This document shows positions 1-7,626 of a stretch of DNA of 16,730 nt, piece by piece. The translations under genes and the position numbers were made by a program. Origin of the DNA: JBDRGC01 sp043818215 (GTDB lineage: Bacteria > Chloroflexota > Anaerolineae > Anaerolineales > UBA11858). The notes under the pieces were generated by a model that worked only from the letters and a program-made list of their open reading frames with translations, was not told the origin of the DNA and ran no database searches. The stretch spans positions 1 to 16,730 of the forward strand of contig JBDRGC010000013.1 of the NCBI GenBank assembly GCA_043818215.1, given 5' to 3'. How positions within the stretch are numbered: the first letter of the stretch is position 1; each line of letters starts with the position of its first letter.

Positions 1-1000
1 CAGCCAATGCGGATTGGCCCCATTCCAGCAGGTTCCTCCGTTCTCCGCGCTTGATGAATTCAGGGGTCTCCCGCGAGCGCGGATCAATTAGTCGATAACT
101 GAAATCCAGCAGAATGTTCACCAGGATGAACAGGATTCCCAGACAAAGTACCAGGGCCACAGTTAGATTATCGTCTCGCAGGGCGATAGTTTTGAGCAAG
201 GTGAAACCCAAGCCAGGCCAACCGAAGATAAATTCCACCACCGGCAGACTGCTCAGAGAGAAGCGTAAAGAAAGACCCACTGTGGTCAGAATGGCGATTG
301 CGGCGTTGCGGATGACATGACGGGACATCACCCGGCGCTGTCTCAGCCCTTTGCTGTGGGCAGTGCGGATATAATCCTGCTCCAGGACATTGCTCACTAT
401 CACAAAGGTGACGCGGGTGATTTGGGCAAGCGGACGGGCAGCCAAGACCAGAGCTGGAATAATAATATGTTTATCCCAACCGAACCCTCCCACGGGAAGG
501 ATGGCGTGTCCCATGACCTGCGTCAGCCGGATGACAGCCAATTGAAGAAGCAGGGCTGCAAGGAAGCTGGGCACAGAAACACCGATGATGGATGCCAAAA
601 TGGCGATCAACGACCAACCAGAGTGTGCCCGTTTAGCCGCCCAAATCCCTAAGATAATCCCTACAACGGCAGCGAATGACAAGGATGTAAATAGCAGCCC
701 CAAACTCCTGAACAACATATCGGGGACCATTTCGGCCACGGAGACAGGTAACAAACTGATACTTCCCGCCATCGAAAGGCCCAGGTCGCCTCGCATCAGT
801 TGCCCCAGGTAGGCCACTGTTTTCTCGACAGCCCGGACCGCAGCCGGCTGGAAATCTGTGCCGCGTGCCATGTCCAAGCCCAGGTGGCTCAAGAAGATGA
901 TGAACACCAATACTAAAACTCCAAACGCCAGCCGCTGGCCCAGAGCCAGGGCGAGGTTGACGAGCGTTTTGTTGGGTTTAGAGGGCTGTGATGTTTTCAT
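1..1000 (-). CDS. OppB/DppB-type ABC transporter permease, 3' end cut by window edge
   Basis: Membrane permease subunit of a peptide/nickel-type ABC importer. I read it by translating the minus strand from ATG at 998-1000; it stays open to position 1 (333 codons). It begins MKTSQPSKPNKT, followed by a hydrophobic segment, and carries the binding-protein-dependent permease EAA loop (QDYIRTAHSKGLRQRR) and the family's C-terminal pattern VEFIFGWPGLGFTLLKTIALRD. DppB proteins normally end just after a 'LDPRIR' motif; here LIDPRSR is followed by at least 23 more residues (ETPEFIKRGERRNLLEWGQ and on). It may therefore be a longer or fused permease (for example DppB-DppC), which is inference because the end is missing. 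It is a different, divergent paralogue of the OppB at 4435-5451. There is no Shine-Dalgarno sequence: the 35 bases before the ATG are heptamer repeats. Confidence 0.85.
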   Translation of the reverse strand, partial: MKTSQPSKPNKTLVNLALALGQRLAFGVLVLVFIIFLSHLGLDMARGTDFQPAAVRAVEKTVAYLGQLMRGDLGLSMAGSISLLPVSVAEMVPDMLFRSLGLLFTSLSFAAVVGIILGIWAAKRAHSGWSLIAILASIIGVSVPSFLAALLLQLAVIRLTQVMGHAILPVGGFGWDKHIIIPALVLAARPLAQITRVTFVIVSNVLEQDYIRTAHSKGLRQRRVMSRHVIRNAAIAILTTVGLSLRFSLSSLPVVEFIFGWPGLGFTLLKTIALRDDNLTVALVLCLGILFILVNILLDFSYRLIDPRSRETPEFIKRGERRNLLEWGQSALA

Positions 1001-1035
1001 GGGTTAGGGGGTAGAGGTTAGGGGTTAGGGGGTTC
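1001..1035. repeat. Heptamer array GGGTTAG-type abutting a start codon
   Basis: Units GGGTTAG, GGGGTAG, AGGTTAG, GGGTTAG and a degenerate GGGGTTC lie end to end with a strict period of 7. Read in the sense of the minus-strand permease gene they are CTAACCC-type units ending at the base before its ATG. Confidence 0.85.
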
Positions 1036-1059
1036 ATAAATGTTTTTTGGCCCCCCAAA

Positions 1060-1216
1060 GTGCGTCATTTGAATTATACAGGGTGCAATGAAATGGTAAA
1101 TGGTAAACGGTGAATGGTAAATTGTAAATGAGGTGGATACATTGCCACAATCATTTACCATTTATAATTTACCACTTACCATTTGGTTTTGTTTTTGCGT
1201 AATTCAAATGACGCAC
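1060..1216. repeat. 157-bp inverted-repeat element (MITE-like) built from heptamers
   Basis: The outer ends are a perfect 17-bp inverted repeat (GTGCGTCATTTGAATTA at 1060-1076 and its complement at 1200-1216). Inside are two complementary heptamer arms: GGTAAAT-type units at 1095-1129 and CATTTAC-type units at 1152-1186, which can pair imperfectly around a spacer of about 20 bases. The trinucleotide AAA flanks both ends and could be a target duplication, but that is weak evidence. No ORF or transposase is present. It lies between two minus-strand genes and could form a large cruciform or RNA hairpin. Confidence 0.7.
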
Positions 1217-1249
1217 AAATTTCCTTTTAGTGGGCGAAAATCATTTATG

Positions 1250-1389
1250 AGGTTAGGTGTTAGAGATTGGAGATTGGAGATTGGAGATTGGAGATTGGAG
1301 ATTGGAGGTTGGAGATTGGAGATTGGAGATTGGAGATTGGAGGTTGGAGGTTGGAGATTGGAGATTGGAGATTGGAGATTAGAGGTTAG
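1250..1389. repeat. AGATTGG heptamer tandem array, 20 units
   Basis: Twenty consecutive 7-base units: mostly AGATTGG, with AGGTTGG variants and edge units AGGTTAG, GTGTTAG and AGATTAG. Variation is almost wholly A/G transition at unit positions 3 and 6. The complement, CCAATCT, is the unit of the array at 14115-14287. There is no gene here; the plus-strand open frame across it only translates the repeat. Confidence 0.9.
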
Positions 1390-1392
1390 GAT

Positions 1393-1469
1393 TTCCTGAT
1401 TCCTGGTTCCTAGTCCCTGGTTCCTAGTCCCTGATTCCTAGTCCCTGATTCCTAGTCCCTGGTCCCTGC
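1393..1469. repeat. TTCCTGA/TTCCTAG/TCCCTGG heptamer array, 11 units
   Basis: Eleven consecutive heptamers differing by transitions (TTCCTGA, TTCCTGG, TTCCTAG, TCCCTGG, TCCCTGA, ending TCCCTGC). The array starts three bases after the AGATTGG array and stops 10 bases short of the stop codon of the lipoprotein gene on the minus strand. No T-tract terminator is visible between that gene and the array. Confidence 0.85.
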
Positions 1470-1479
1470 TCTCCCCGCC

Positions 1480-3240
1480 TCAATAGGCCCCAAAAAAATT
1501 GACGCCGTATACTGCCAAAGTCAGGATAGTATCTGTAATAACCAGGGAGAAATAGTAAATCAAGGTCGAGGTAGTTTGCCGCCGCCGCCGAATCAATTCT
1601 GCCACGGCAAGTGCGATCCCAAAAATTAGCAGCGGGACTCCAATCCGAAGCGGGAATTGCCATCCCGCGGGGACATCCATCCAGGCGGAGAAGGGCACAT
1701 ATTCTACCATTGTGGGTAAGAGGAGCAGCTTGGTACCTTGATACATCACAATAGCAACCAACAAAAGAATACGAGAGTTTAGATGAGTAAGGTTTTCATC
1801 ATTCCTTATCAACCGCCATCCTACCAATAGAACCAATCCGAGGAACATCCAGGGGAAAGCCAAAGGGAAGAGCAAAACGCCAGCGATACTCTCAAGTCCT
1901 CCGCCCAATAAGGCCCTGATAATATCTTCGAAGGCGAAACGATCTAAGGCGGCGCGGGCATCTGGCGCGGTGGTCGCATAATAGACATGCCGCCCATCCG
2001 CCCCTTCCTGCCACACCAGATGCAAATGACCATCCGCATCAGATGATAGGGATGCGCCGCCTGAAATCCCCAGCGTTCTGGTTGCCAGGGTGTAGCCCTC
2101 GAATTGTCCATCGTCAAAAATCCCGGTTGCAATTTGAATATAAGAATCCAAACGATATTGTTGACTAAATGACAAAGCCAGGGCTAATTCATTCTGCTGT
2201 ACCGGGTCTGTTACAGGGTCGTAGACAAAACCGCTGCTCATGCCAGCGTAGGACGCAGGCACAAACTGATCGAAGTTATACCAGCCCTGATACGTCTGAT
2301 AGGGTTGAATTTCGAAGGGTAGGATATCAATACGGGAGGGTGCAACTTCTTCAGGATCGCCTGCGGGGAAAGCGATATACTGAGTGTTAGCCGTACCCGC
2401 TTCTAAACCTGATTGGTTCAAAATAGACCAAAAGATGTATACCCATCCGTCCGCAAACCCCAACGCGGGGCCGTTCACACTTGCCCCAGTTCCACGGGGG
2501 ATATGGGTAACGCTTGTACCTTCAACGATCACCGGTTTGTCGGAATCGAGTAGAGCGTATTTGATGTCCACGTCGTCCATCCAGGCAAGGTGAATCTTCC
2601 CCTGAGAGTCTACGCGCAAGGCGGGGGACTCGCCCTGCGCGACGATGAGCACAGAGTCAGCGGTGACTTCGCCGCCAGATGACAAGCGCGTAAAATTCAG
2701 TCCATGTGACTGCGTGTCTTCCCAGACGAGTACCGCTCCACCTTCCGTATCGGAGGCGCAGGCGTAATATCCCACACTTGAGGTATCAGCGGAGATTTGC
2801 ATCGCCTGACCCACAATATCGCCTTGTTTGTCCAACAGCGCGTACCATAATTGCCATTTATCTACCACTTCTGGACGGTTGAGCCAAAATAGATGCAGGC
2901 CTTCACCCGCGGCAGCGATCCGGGGGGTGCGCACCCGTCCCGCAGGGAGCGTGATTTCACGATCGACCACAACTTCAGCTCTCTGATCCAGTTGGATGTA
3001 GCGGAGACTCGTGGCACCGGCGTCATTAGCATAAGGCCAGACGATATGCACGCCCTCGCCATCTTGGTCCACCACGAAACCCAGCGTGCCGCTGACATCA
3101 GTCCCTAACGGCACACCGCGGCTCCAATCTGCGGATGGTTTGCGTCCCTTTTCGAGGGATGTGCCGCATCCAACCAGCATTAACGTGACCAGTAACGTAA
3201 GGGGTAAACTGATAAATCTGGACGAAAAATACTTTTTCAT
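1480..3240 (-). CDS. Lipoprotein with extracytoplasmic propeller-like domain and C-terminal multi-pass membrane domain (unknown function)
   Basis: Predicted 586 residues. I chose ATG 3240 because it directly starts a signal peptide (MKKYFSSRF then a hydrophobic run) with lipobox LVGC, Cys25, and has TAGGAGA upstream; the longer open frame upstream has no such features. Residues about 45-430 contain repeated blade-like motifs of the kind seen in beta-propellers (DTEGGAVLVWED, DSQGKIHLAWMDD, DADGHLHLVWQE, each followed by a tyrosine-rich strand). The last 145 residues hold about four membrane segments (near 447-478, 490-511, 530-550, 560-583), separated by a basic RRRR loop. The product should therefore be anchored at both ends with the propeller outside. 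It lies 146 bases after oppC on the same strand, so a role linked to the importer (sensor, accessory binding, or processing) is possible. I do not recognise the family. Confidence 0.85.
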   Translation of the reverse strand: MKKYFSSRFISLPLTLLVTLMLVGCGTSLEKGRKPSADWSRGVPLGTDVSGTLGFVVDQDGEGVHIVWPYANDAGATSLRYIQLDQRAEVVVDREITLPAGRVRTPRIAAAGEGLHLFWLNRPEVVDKWQLWYALLDKQGDIVGQAMQISADTSSVGYYACASDTEGGAVLVWEDTQSHGLNFTRLSSGGEVTADSVLIVAQGESPALRVDSQGKIHLAWMDDVDIKYALLDSDKPVIVEGTSVTHIPRGTGASVNGPALGFADGWVYIFWSILNQSGLEAGTANTQYIAFPAGDPEEVAPSRIDILPFEIQPYQTYQGWYNFDQFVPASYAGMSSGFVYDPVTDPVQQNELALALSFSQQYRLDSYIQIATGIFDDGQFEGYTLATRTLGISGGASLSSDADGHLHLVWQEGADGRHVYYATTAPDARAALDRFAFEDIIRALLGGGLESIAGVLLFPLAFPWMFLGLVLLVGWRLIRNDENLTHLNSRILLLVAIVMYQGTKLLLLPTMVEYVPFSAWMDVPAGWQFPLRIGVPLLIFGIALAVAELIRRRRQTTSTLIYYFSLVITDTILTLAVYGVNFFGAY

Positions 3241-3265
3241 ACGTGTCAGGTCTCCTAATGGCAAA

Positions 3266-3305
3266 TACGCTGCGAACGATAAAGCGTCCGCAGCGTACTT
3301 TTTTT
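3266..3305 (+). terminator. Hairpin plus T-tract between oppC and lipoprotein gene
   Basis: Arms TACGCTGCGAACG (3266-3278) and CGTCCGCAGCGTA (3285-3297) pair at 12 of 13 positions around a 6-base loop. Seven T follow at 3299-3305 on the plus strand, the form of an intrinsic terminator for plus-strand (antisense) transcription. Read on the minus strand, the direction of the genes, the stem is preceded by A7 and followed by only TTT, so it would be a stem-loop or weak terminator about 25 bases before the lipoprotein start. Confidence 0.5.
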
Positions 3306-3386
3306 CATTGCAGCAATTTGGCTTGTTACGTCCTAGCTCACTCTCAATGCAGTAAGCCGCTATCCGCAGAAACCAACGAGGCAATG

Positions 3387-4394
3387 TTATCGCTTTTGGC
3401 GGGGGTCGAAAGCATCCCGCAGACCGTCTCCTAAGAAGTTGAATGCTAATGTAGTTAACGAGAGAGCGACCGCAGGAATCAATATCTGGTTCGGGTAAGA
3501 CCGCAACGCTGGAACCGCTTCCGAGATCATAATTCCCCAGCTTGGCGTAGGCGCGTCCACACCCAAGCCGATAAAGCTCAAGAAAGCTTCTGTAAAGATA
3601 TATCCCGGAATCGCCAATGTTTCGGCAACAATTAGAGGCCCGAGAATATTAGGGAACAAGTGTTTTATCAGGATGCGAGTATCGTTTGCGCCTACAGCAC
3701 GCGCAGCTTCGACAAATTCTTTTTGTTTGCACGAAAGTACCTGCCCGCGGGCAATACGAGCCATGCCTAACCAGTTTATCAACCCAATGGCGATAAACAA
3801 GAATAACAGGCCGCCCATATCCCTATTCATGTTGATGAAAGCAAGACCTATACCTTCGCCACTTCCTCGCCGCGCGATAGCTTTGAAATAGGTTTGTAGC
3901 AAGATTACGACTACCAGGAATGGAAATGCATACAGGAAGTCCACCAAACGCATCATAATACTGTCGGCACGCCCGCCCAGGTAACCGGAAATCATACCGA
4001 AAATGATGCCTACAAACAGACTGACACCAGAACCGACAAAAGCAATAGCCAGTGAAACACGAGCGCCATAAATTACGCGACTGAGAATATCGCGCCCCAA
4101 GTGATCGGCGGCCAAAGGATAGGCGTCACTGATGCGCGCGTAGTTTTCTGCTCCCTCGGGAAGCATGAAAATCATCCATTCGGGTACTGCGTTATTTGCC
4201 AATAGATCTTGTTCAGCAAAACTATGCGGAGCAACAGCATCTGCAAATAAAGCAATGAATATTAGCACGATAATAAAAACGCTGCTAATAACGGCGATTT
4301 TATTTTTCAGAAGGCGGCTGAACGCCTCAGCCCATAAGCTGCGTTCTTTGCGGGTAATGGTACCCGTCTCTTGTGCCAGATCAACAAACGCCAT
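3387..4394 (-). CDS. oppC: Oligopeptide/dipeptide ABC transporter permease (OppC/DppC family)
   Basis: 335 residues. Second membrane subunit of the peptide-type importer; pairs with OppB to form the translocation path. ATG 4394 follows an excellent TAGGAGGT site 8 bases upstream. The N-terminal cytoplasmic region (ERSLWAEAFSRLLKNK) leads into the first membrane segment, followed by the OppC-type periplasmic part ending in ADHLGRDILSRVIYGAR, a family hallmark. The EAA loop is EFVEAARAVGANDTRILIKH, and the protein ends FNFLGDGLRDAFDPRQK as OppC/DppC proteins do. A Gly/Arg-rich insertion near residues 170-195 (ARRGSGEGIGLAF) is longer than in many homologues. It starts 40 bases after oppB, so the two are probably cotranscribed. 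The substrate cannot be told from the sequence. Confidence 0.95.
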   Translation of the reverse strand: MAFVDLAQETGTITRKERSLWAEAFSRLLKNKIAVISSVFIIVLIFIALFADAVAPHSFAEQDLLANNAVPEWMIFMLPEGAENYARISDAYPLAADHLGRDILSRVIYGARVSLAIAFVGSGVSLFVGIIFGMISGYLGGRADSIMMRLVDFLYAFPFLVVVILLQTYFKAIARRGSGEGIGLAFINMNRDMGGLLFLFIAIGLINWLGMARIARGQVLSCKQKEFVEAARAVGANDTRILIKHLFPNILGPLIVAETLAIPGYIFTEAFLSFIGLGVDAPTPSWGIMISEAVPALRSYPNQILIPAVALSLTTLAFNFLGDGLRDAFDPRQKR

Positions 4395-4434
4395 GTCCTA
4401 TTACCTCCTACTACTCTGAAATGCTAGAAAACCT

Positions 4435-5451
4435 CTAATCAAAACGAATGCGCGGGTCAAGCCAGGCGTAGGTAATATCTACCAAAAGGTTTGCAATGAC
4501 CAATACAACCGCATAAATTAGCGTAACACCCGTGATGATCGGATAATCGCGATTGCCGATGCTGTTTACGAAATGTTTGCCCATCCCATTGAGACCAAAG
4601 ATCAATTCAACCACAAAGGTTCCGGTGACCAAGGCTGCAAAGGCTGGGCCAAGGATCGTAACAACCGGGATCATGCTATTCTTAAGGGCGTGAACAACAA
4701 TCACTGTTCGCTCACGCAATCCTTTGGAGCGCGCGGTACGAATATAGTCTTCGTTGATGACTTGCAGGAGACTGGCTCTTGTAAGCCGAGCAATACCTGC
4801 TGCCGAGGACGTTCCTAAGGCAAAAACAGGCAAGGCGGCATGTTTAAAATAGTTTAAATTCCATTGATCCAACGATGGAAGGAAACCCAATAAATAAGGT
4901 TGTTTTGCCCCCCAGGTCGCAACGGGGAGCCAACCTAATTTAAGGGCGAATATCCAGATCAAGATCGGAGCCAAGACAAGGTTGGGGACCGAAAGAAATA
5001 CGACTGCTGCAAATGTGCTTGTATAGTCTATCCAGGTATTTTGCTTTAACGCCGCAATCGTTCCCGTTGGAATTCCAATGAGCAACGCTAATAATAAGGA
5101 CATAAAACCAAGCTGCGCTGAAATAGGCAAAGTGGTTGCAATGATCTCATTAACGCTTTGGCCGCGATAGCGCAAAGATGGGCCGAGATCGCCTCGAAGA
5201 ACCCCTCTGGACGATCCCTCTTCACCCAGCAAATCATCTCCAACCAAATAGGAAAGAAATTGCTTCCACATGGGCCAATCTAGGTGATATTTTGCTTCCA
5301 AGTTGGCAGTAACTTGAGGAGGGAGGCTCCGGTCACCACGGAAGTCAAATGGTCCACCGGGAATGGCACGCATCAACACAAAGGTAAATAAAGTGACCGC
5401 GATTAAAACGGGGATAAATTGCAATATGCGCCGGATAATATAACGAAGCAT
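4435..5451 (-). CDS. oppB: Oligopeptide/dipeptide ABC transporter permease (OppB/DppB family)
   Basis: 338 residues, the family's usual size. It starts MLRYIIRRILQFIPVLIAVT, the standard OppB/DppB beginning, then the R-A-I-P-G-G-P-F-D motif, an external loop, and further membrane segments. The EAA loop that contacts the ATPases is EDYIRTARSKGLRERTVIVV, and the end is ITYAWLDPRIRFD. The start at 5451 has AGAAGG 6 bases upstream. It follows oppA by 75 bases, a space occupied by a strong hairpin. It works with OppC and the OppD/OppF ATPases in uptake of small peptides or similar solutes bound by the lipoprotein OppA. Confidence 0.95.
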   Translation of the reverse strand: MLRYIIRRILQFIPVLIAVTLFTFVLMRAIPGGPFDFRGDRSLPPQVTANLEAKYHLDWPMWKQFLSYLVGDDLLGEEGSSRGVLRGDLGPSLRYRGQSVNEIIATTLPISAQLGFMSLLLALLIGIPTGTIAALKQNTWIDYTSTFAAVVFLSVPNLVLAPILIWIFALKLGWLPVATWGAKQPYLLGFLPSLDQWNLNYFKHAALPVFALGTSSAAGIARLTRASLLQVINEDYIRTARSKGLRERTVIVVHALKNSMIPVVTILGPAFAALVTGTFVVELIFGLNGMGKHFVNSIGNRDYPIITGVTLIYAVVLVIANLLVDITYAWLDPRIRFD

Positions 5452-5468
5452 CAGTTGCCTTCTTTCCT

Positions 5469-5506
5469 GACATCGGGGGCCGGAGAAATCCCCGGCCCCC
5501 GATGTC
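5469..5506 (-). terminator. Strong GC-rich intercistronic hairpin after oppA (terminator-like or mRNA-stabilising)
   Basis: Perfect 15-bp arms GACATCGGGGGCCGG (5469-5483) and its complement (5492-5506), with an 8-base loop. In the gene direction it is followed by AGGAAAGA rather than a T-tract, so full intrinsic termination is unlikely. Its position, 20 bases after the binding-protein stop codon and just before oppB, fits the known arrangement in which such stems raise binding-protein mRNA over permease mRNA. That role is inferred. Confidence 0.65.
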
Positions 5507-5526
5507 GTATTAACTAAACGACCAGA

Positions 5527-7362
5527 TTATTGGGCGTCGCGAGCATCCGCGTCAAGGGTCCAGTTGAAGAAATCGTTAGCACCCAAAGGCGGGAAGTTAC
5601 GGGTCAGCCACTGGTGGGTGACGTTAACCGTAGTGTAGTGATAGATCGGAGCGTAAGCAACCATCTCTTCTGCGAACATCTTCTCAGCTTGTTCGTAGAG
5701 AGATTCGCGCTCGGCAGGATCATCAGCCGAGCCAGCAGCAACGGTCAGAGCATTGAAGTCTGCATTGTCGGAGCGTGTGCGGTTCGCGCCTTCTTCCGAG
5801 TTGAAGACCTCGTGGATCCAGTTGTTCTCATCCGGATAGTCAGCACACCAGCCCATGCGGAAAATATGAGGGGCATCTTCAACAGGTGTGTCGTTTCCGA
5901 CGGTGTCCAAGTAAACCGCCCATTCCTGATTTTCAACGCGCACTGCTACGCCCAGGTTATCAGCCCACATCTGCTGGATTGCAGCCGCGATGAGAGCGTG
6001 GCCTTCGCTGGTGTTGTGCATCAGAACGATATCCAGTGCATTGAAATCTTCGATGGTCATCCCATTCTCATCCAGGAATTCCTGGAGGGAAGCCATAGCA
6101 GCCACGGGATCATAAGCCAAACCAACTTTGCCAGGTTCCGGAGCGCCAAACATTCCAGGAGGAGCAAAGCTCGTCGCAGGAATCTGGCCGCCCTTGAGGA
6201 CGTTGTCGATCAGGCTCTGACGGTCAATGGACTGCGCAAAAGCCTTGCGGACGCGGGCATCATCAAAGGGGTATTTGGTGTTGACAAAGCCGTAGTAGTA
6301 GGTGCAGGGGGTGGGGGCTTCGTAGTAGTCAGCACTTAAAACAGGGTCGGCTTTAACACGATCCATTTCGGGCAGCGGTACGCCAACGGAGTCTAGTTCA
6401 TTATTTTCGTAAAGAGCAAAGGCGGTGGAGGCTTCCTGGATCATCAGACCTGCAATGCGCTCGATCTGTACGGAATCAGCGTCGATCCAGAGGGGATTCT
6501 TGACGAGATCCAATTCGCCGCCATGGATCCAGCTTTCCAGCACGTATGGGCCGTTGGTAACGATCAGACCAGCTTCGGTCCACTTCTCACCCCATTCATC
6601 AATGGTCCACTCGGGCATAGCATAAGCTACCCACATGCCAGCGATGGCGGGGAAGTAACCAGCTTTGCGCTCGAGCGTGAACTGGACAGTGTAGTCATCC
6701 AATGCAACAACGCCCAGGTCATCCATGGTCAGCTCTTCGGAGCCGCCATTGATATCTGCCGCGTTCTTGATGATGTAGAGTACGTAGGAGTAGTCCGAGG
6801 CGGTGGCTGGGTCTATTGTGCGTTTGACACCATAAACAACATCATTCGCGTTCGCGAAGCGGGGGTTGCCATCGGCATCTACAACTTGGGTGGTCTCGCC
6901 AGTTACAGGGTTGTAGTTCACCCAGGCAATGTCTTCGCGCAGGGTGAAGGTCCAGGTCTGGTTGCCATCAGCATCTTCACCAGCTTCCCATTCGGTCGCC
7001 AGGTAAGGGGAAACCTCGCCGGTGACGGGGTGGAACCTCGTCAGACCAACGAAAAGGTTCCCGGCAACATCCACGGAGGTGGTGTCGGTGGCCAAAGACG
7101 GGTCAAGGGTTGGCGGCTCAGTACCCCAGTTCCAGTTAAGGGTAACGGGTTCCAGAGCAGCTTCAGGAGCAACCTCTACAATCTTTTCTACTTCTACAAC
7201 CTCGGTCACAACCACTTCTACAACCTCACCTTCCACTATCTGTGTTACAACCACTGTCTTTATTACCTCGATAGTTTCAGGTTCGGGCGCTGCGCAAGCG
7301 GCTAACAAAATGCCGCCTATCAGCAATACTGTAAAAACTATAAACAGATTTTTCTTATGCAT
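5527..7362 (-). CDS. oppA: Peptide ABC transporter substrate-binding lipoprotein (solute-binding protein family 5)
   Basis: 611 residues. ATG 7362 was chosen over the upstream ATGs at about 7410-7416 because it opens a clean lipoprotein signal peptide (MHKKNLFIVFTVLLIGG, lipobox LAAC, Cys23) and has AAGGAG about 10 bases before it. After the cysteine comes a low-complexity Val/Glu linker (about residues 28-70), then the family 5 fold: LNWNWGTEPPTLDPSLATD, GLTRFHPVTGEVSPYLATEW, TFTLREDIAWVN, the FDDARVRKAFAQSIDRQSL helix typical of DppA/OppA, and a C-terminal lobe ending NWTLDADARDAQ. It is tethered to the outer face of the membrane and hands its ligand to OppB/OppC. The ligand may be peptide, nickel or sugar oligomer; the sequence does not decide it. 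Large plus-strand open frames opposite it are shadows. Confidence 0.95.
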   Translation of the reverse strand: MHKKNLFIVFTVLLIGGILLAACAAPEPETIEVIKTVVVTQIVEGEVVEVVVTEVVEVEKIVEVAPEAALEPVTLNWNWGTEPPTLDPSLATDTTSVDVAGNLFVGLTRFHPVTGEVSPYLATEWEAGEDADGNQTWTFTLREDIAWVNYNPVTGETTQVVDADGNPRFANANDVVYGVKRTIDPATASDYSYVLYIIKNAADINGGSEELTMDDLGVVALDDYTVQFTLERKAGYFPAIAGMWVAYAMPEWTIDEWGEKWTEAGLIVTNGPYVLESWIHGGELDLVKNPLWIDADSVQIERIAGLMIQEASTAFALYENNELDSVGVPLPEMDRVKADPVLSADYYEAPTPCTYYYGFVNTKYPFDDARVRKAFAQSIDRQSLIDNVLKGGQIPATSFAPPGMFGAPEPGKVGLAYDPVAAMASLQEFLDENGMTIEDFNALDIVLMHNTSEGHALIAAAIQQMWADNLGVAVRVENQEWAVYLDTVGNDTPVEDAPHIFRMGWCADYPDENNWIHEVFNSEEGANRTRSDNADFNALTVAAGSADDPAERESLYEQAEKMFAEEMVAYAPIYHYTTVNVTHQWLTRNFPPLGANDFFNWTLDADARDAQ

Positions 7363-7510
7363 CGTATTTCTTCTCCTTCTAACAAATTGTTTGATATACG
7401 TTCGGGACATGATCAAGAGAGTGTTTTACACAATTTTCTTATCTCGCACCACCTCCTTATAATTTACTCGGCCTATTAGACTTATTGCTTAATAATAAAA
7501 GTAAGTTTTT

Positions 7511-7592
7511 GGACACGGATTCCACGGATTTACACGGATTTCTCTTTGTTTGTTAATAAAAATATCCGTGGAATCCGTGTAAATCCGTGTCC
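7511..7592. repeat. Inverted repeat built from ATCCGTGKA units (period 9)
   Basis: Left arm 7511-7540 (GGACACGGATT, CCACGGATT, TACACGGATT) and right arm 7564-7592 (ATCCGTGG, AATCCGTGT, AAATCCGTGTCC) pair over the outer 11 bases and again over an inner 7, with a 23-base AT-rich loop. The units recur about every 9-10 bases. The element fills the space between oppF and oppA and has no T-tract, so it may be a repeat element that also forms an RNA hairpin. Confidence 0.75.
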
Positions 7593-7626
7593 AATTTCTA
7601 GTTTAGCTTTTTCAGCAACAAGTCGA

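Noticed and set aside
1133..1399. 88-codon plus-strand open frame
   Set aside because: Most of it is the AGATTGG array in translation; there is no ribosome-binding site or domain.
5530..7305. Two long plus-strand open frames opposite oppA (about 269 and 260 codons)
   Set aside because: They lie wholly antisense to a well-supported binding-protein gene, have no recognisable domains, and run through its signal and linker codons in complement.
7426..7458. Possible eight-codon leader peptide (GTG to TAA) with AAGGAGG upstream of oppA
   Set aside because: The Shine-Dalgarno site is only 2 bases from the GTG, too close, and the peptide has no regulatory codon pattern.
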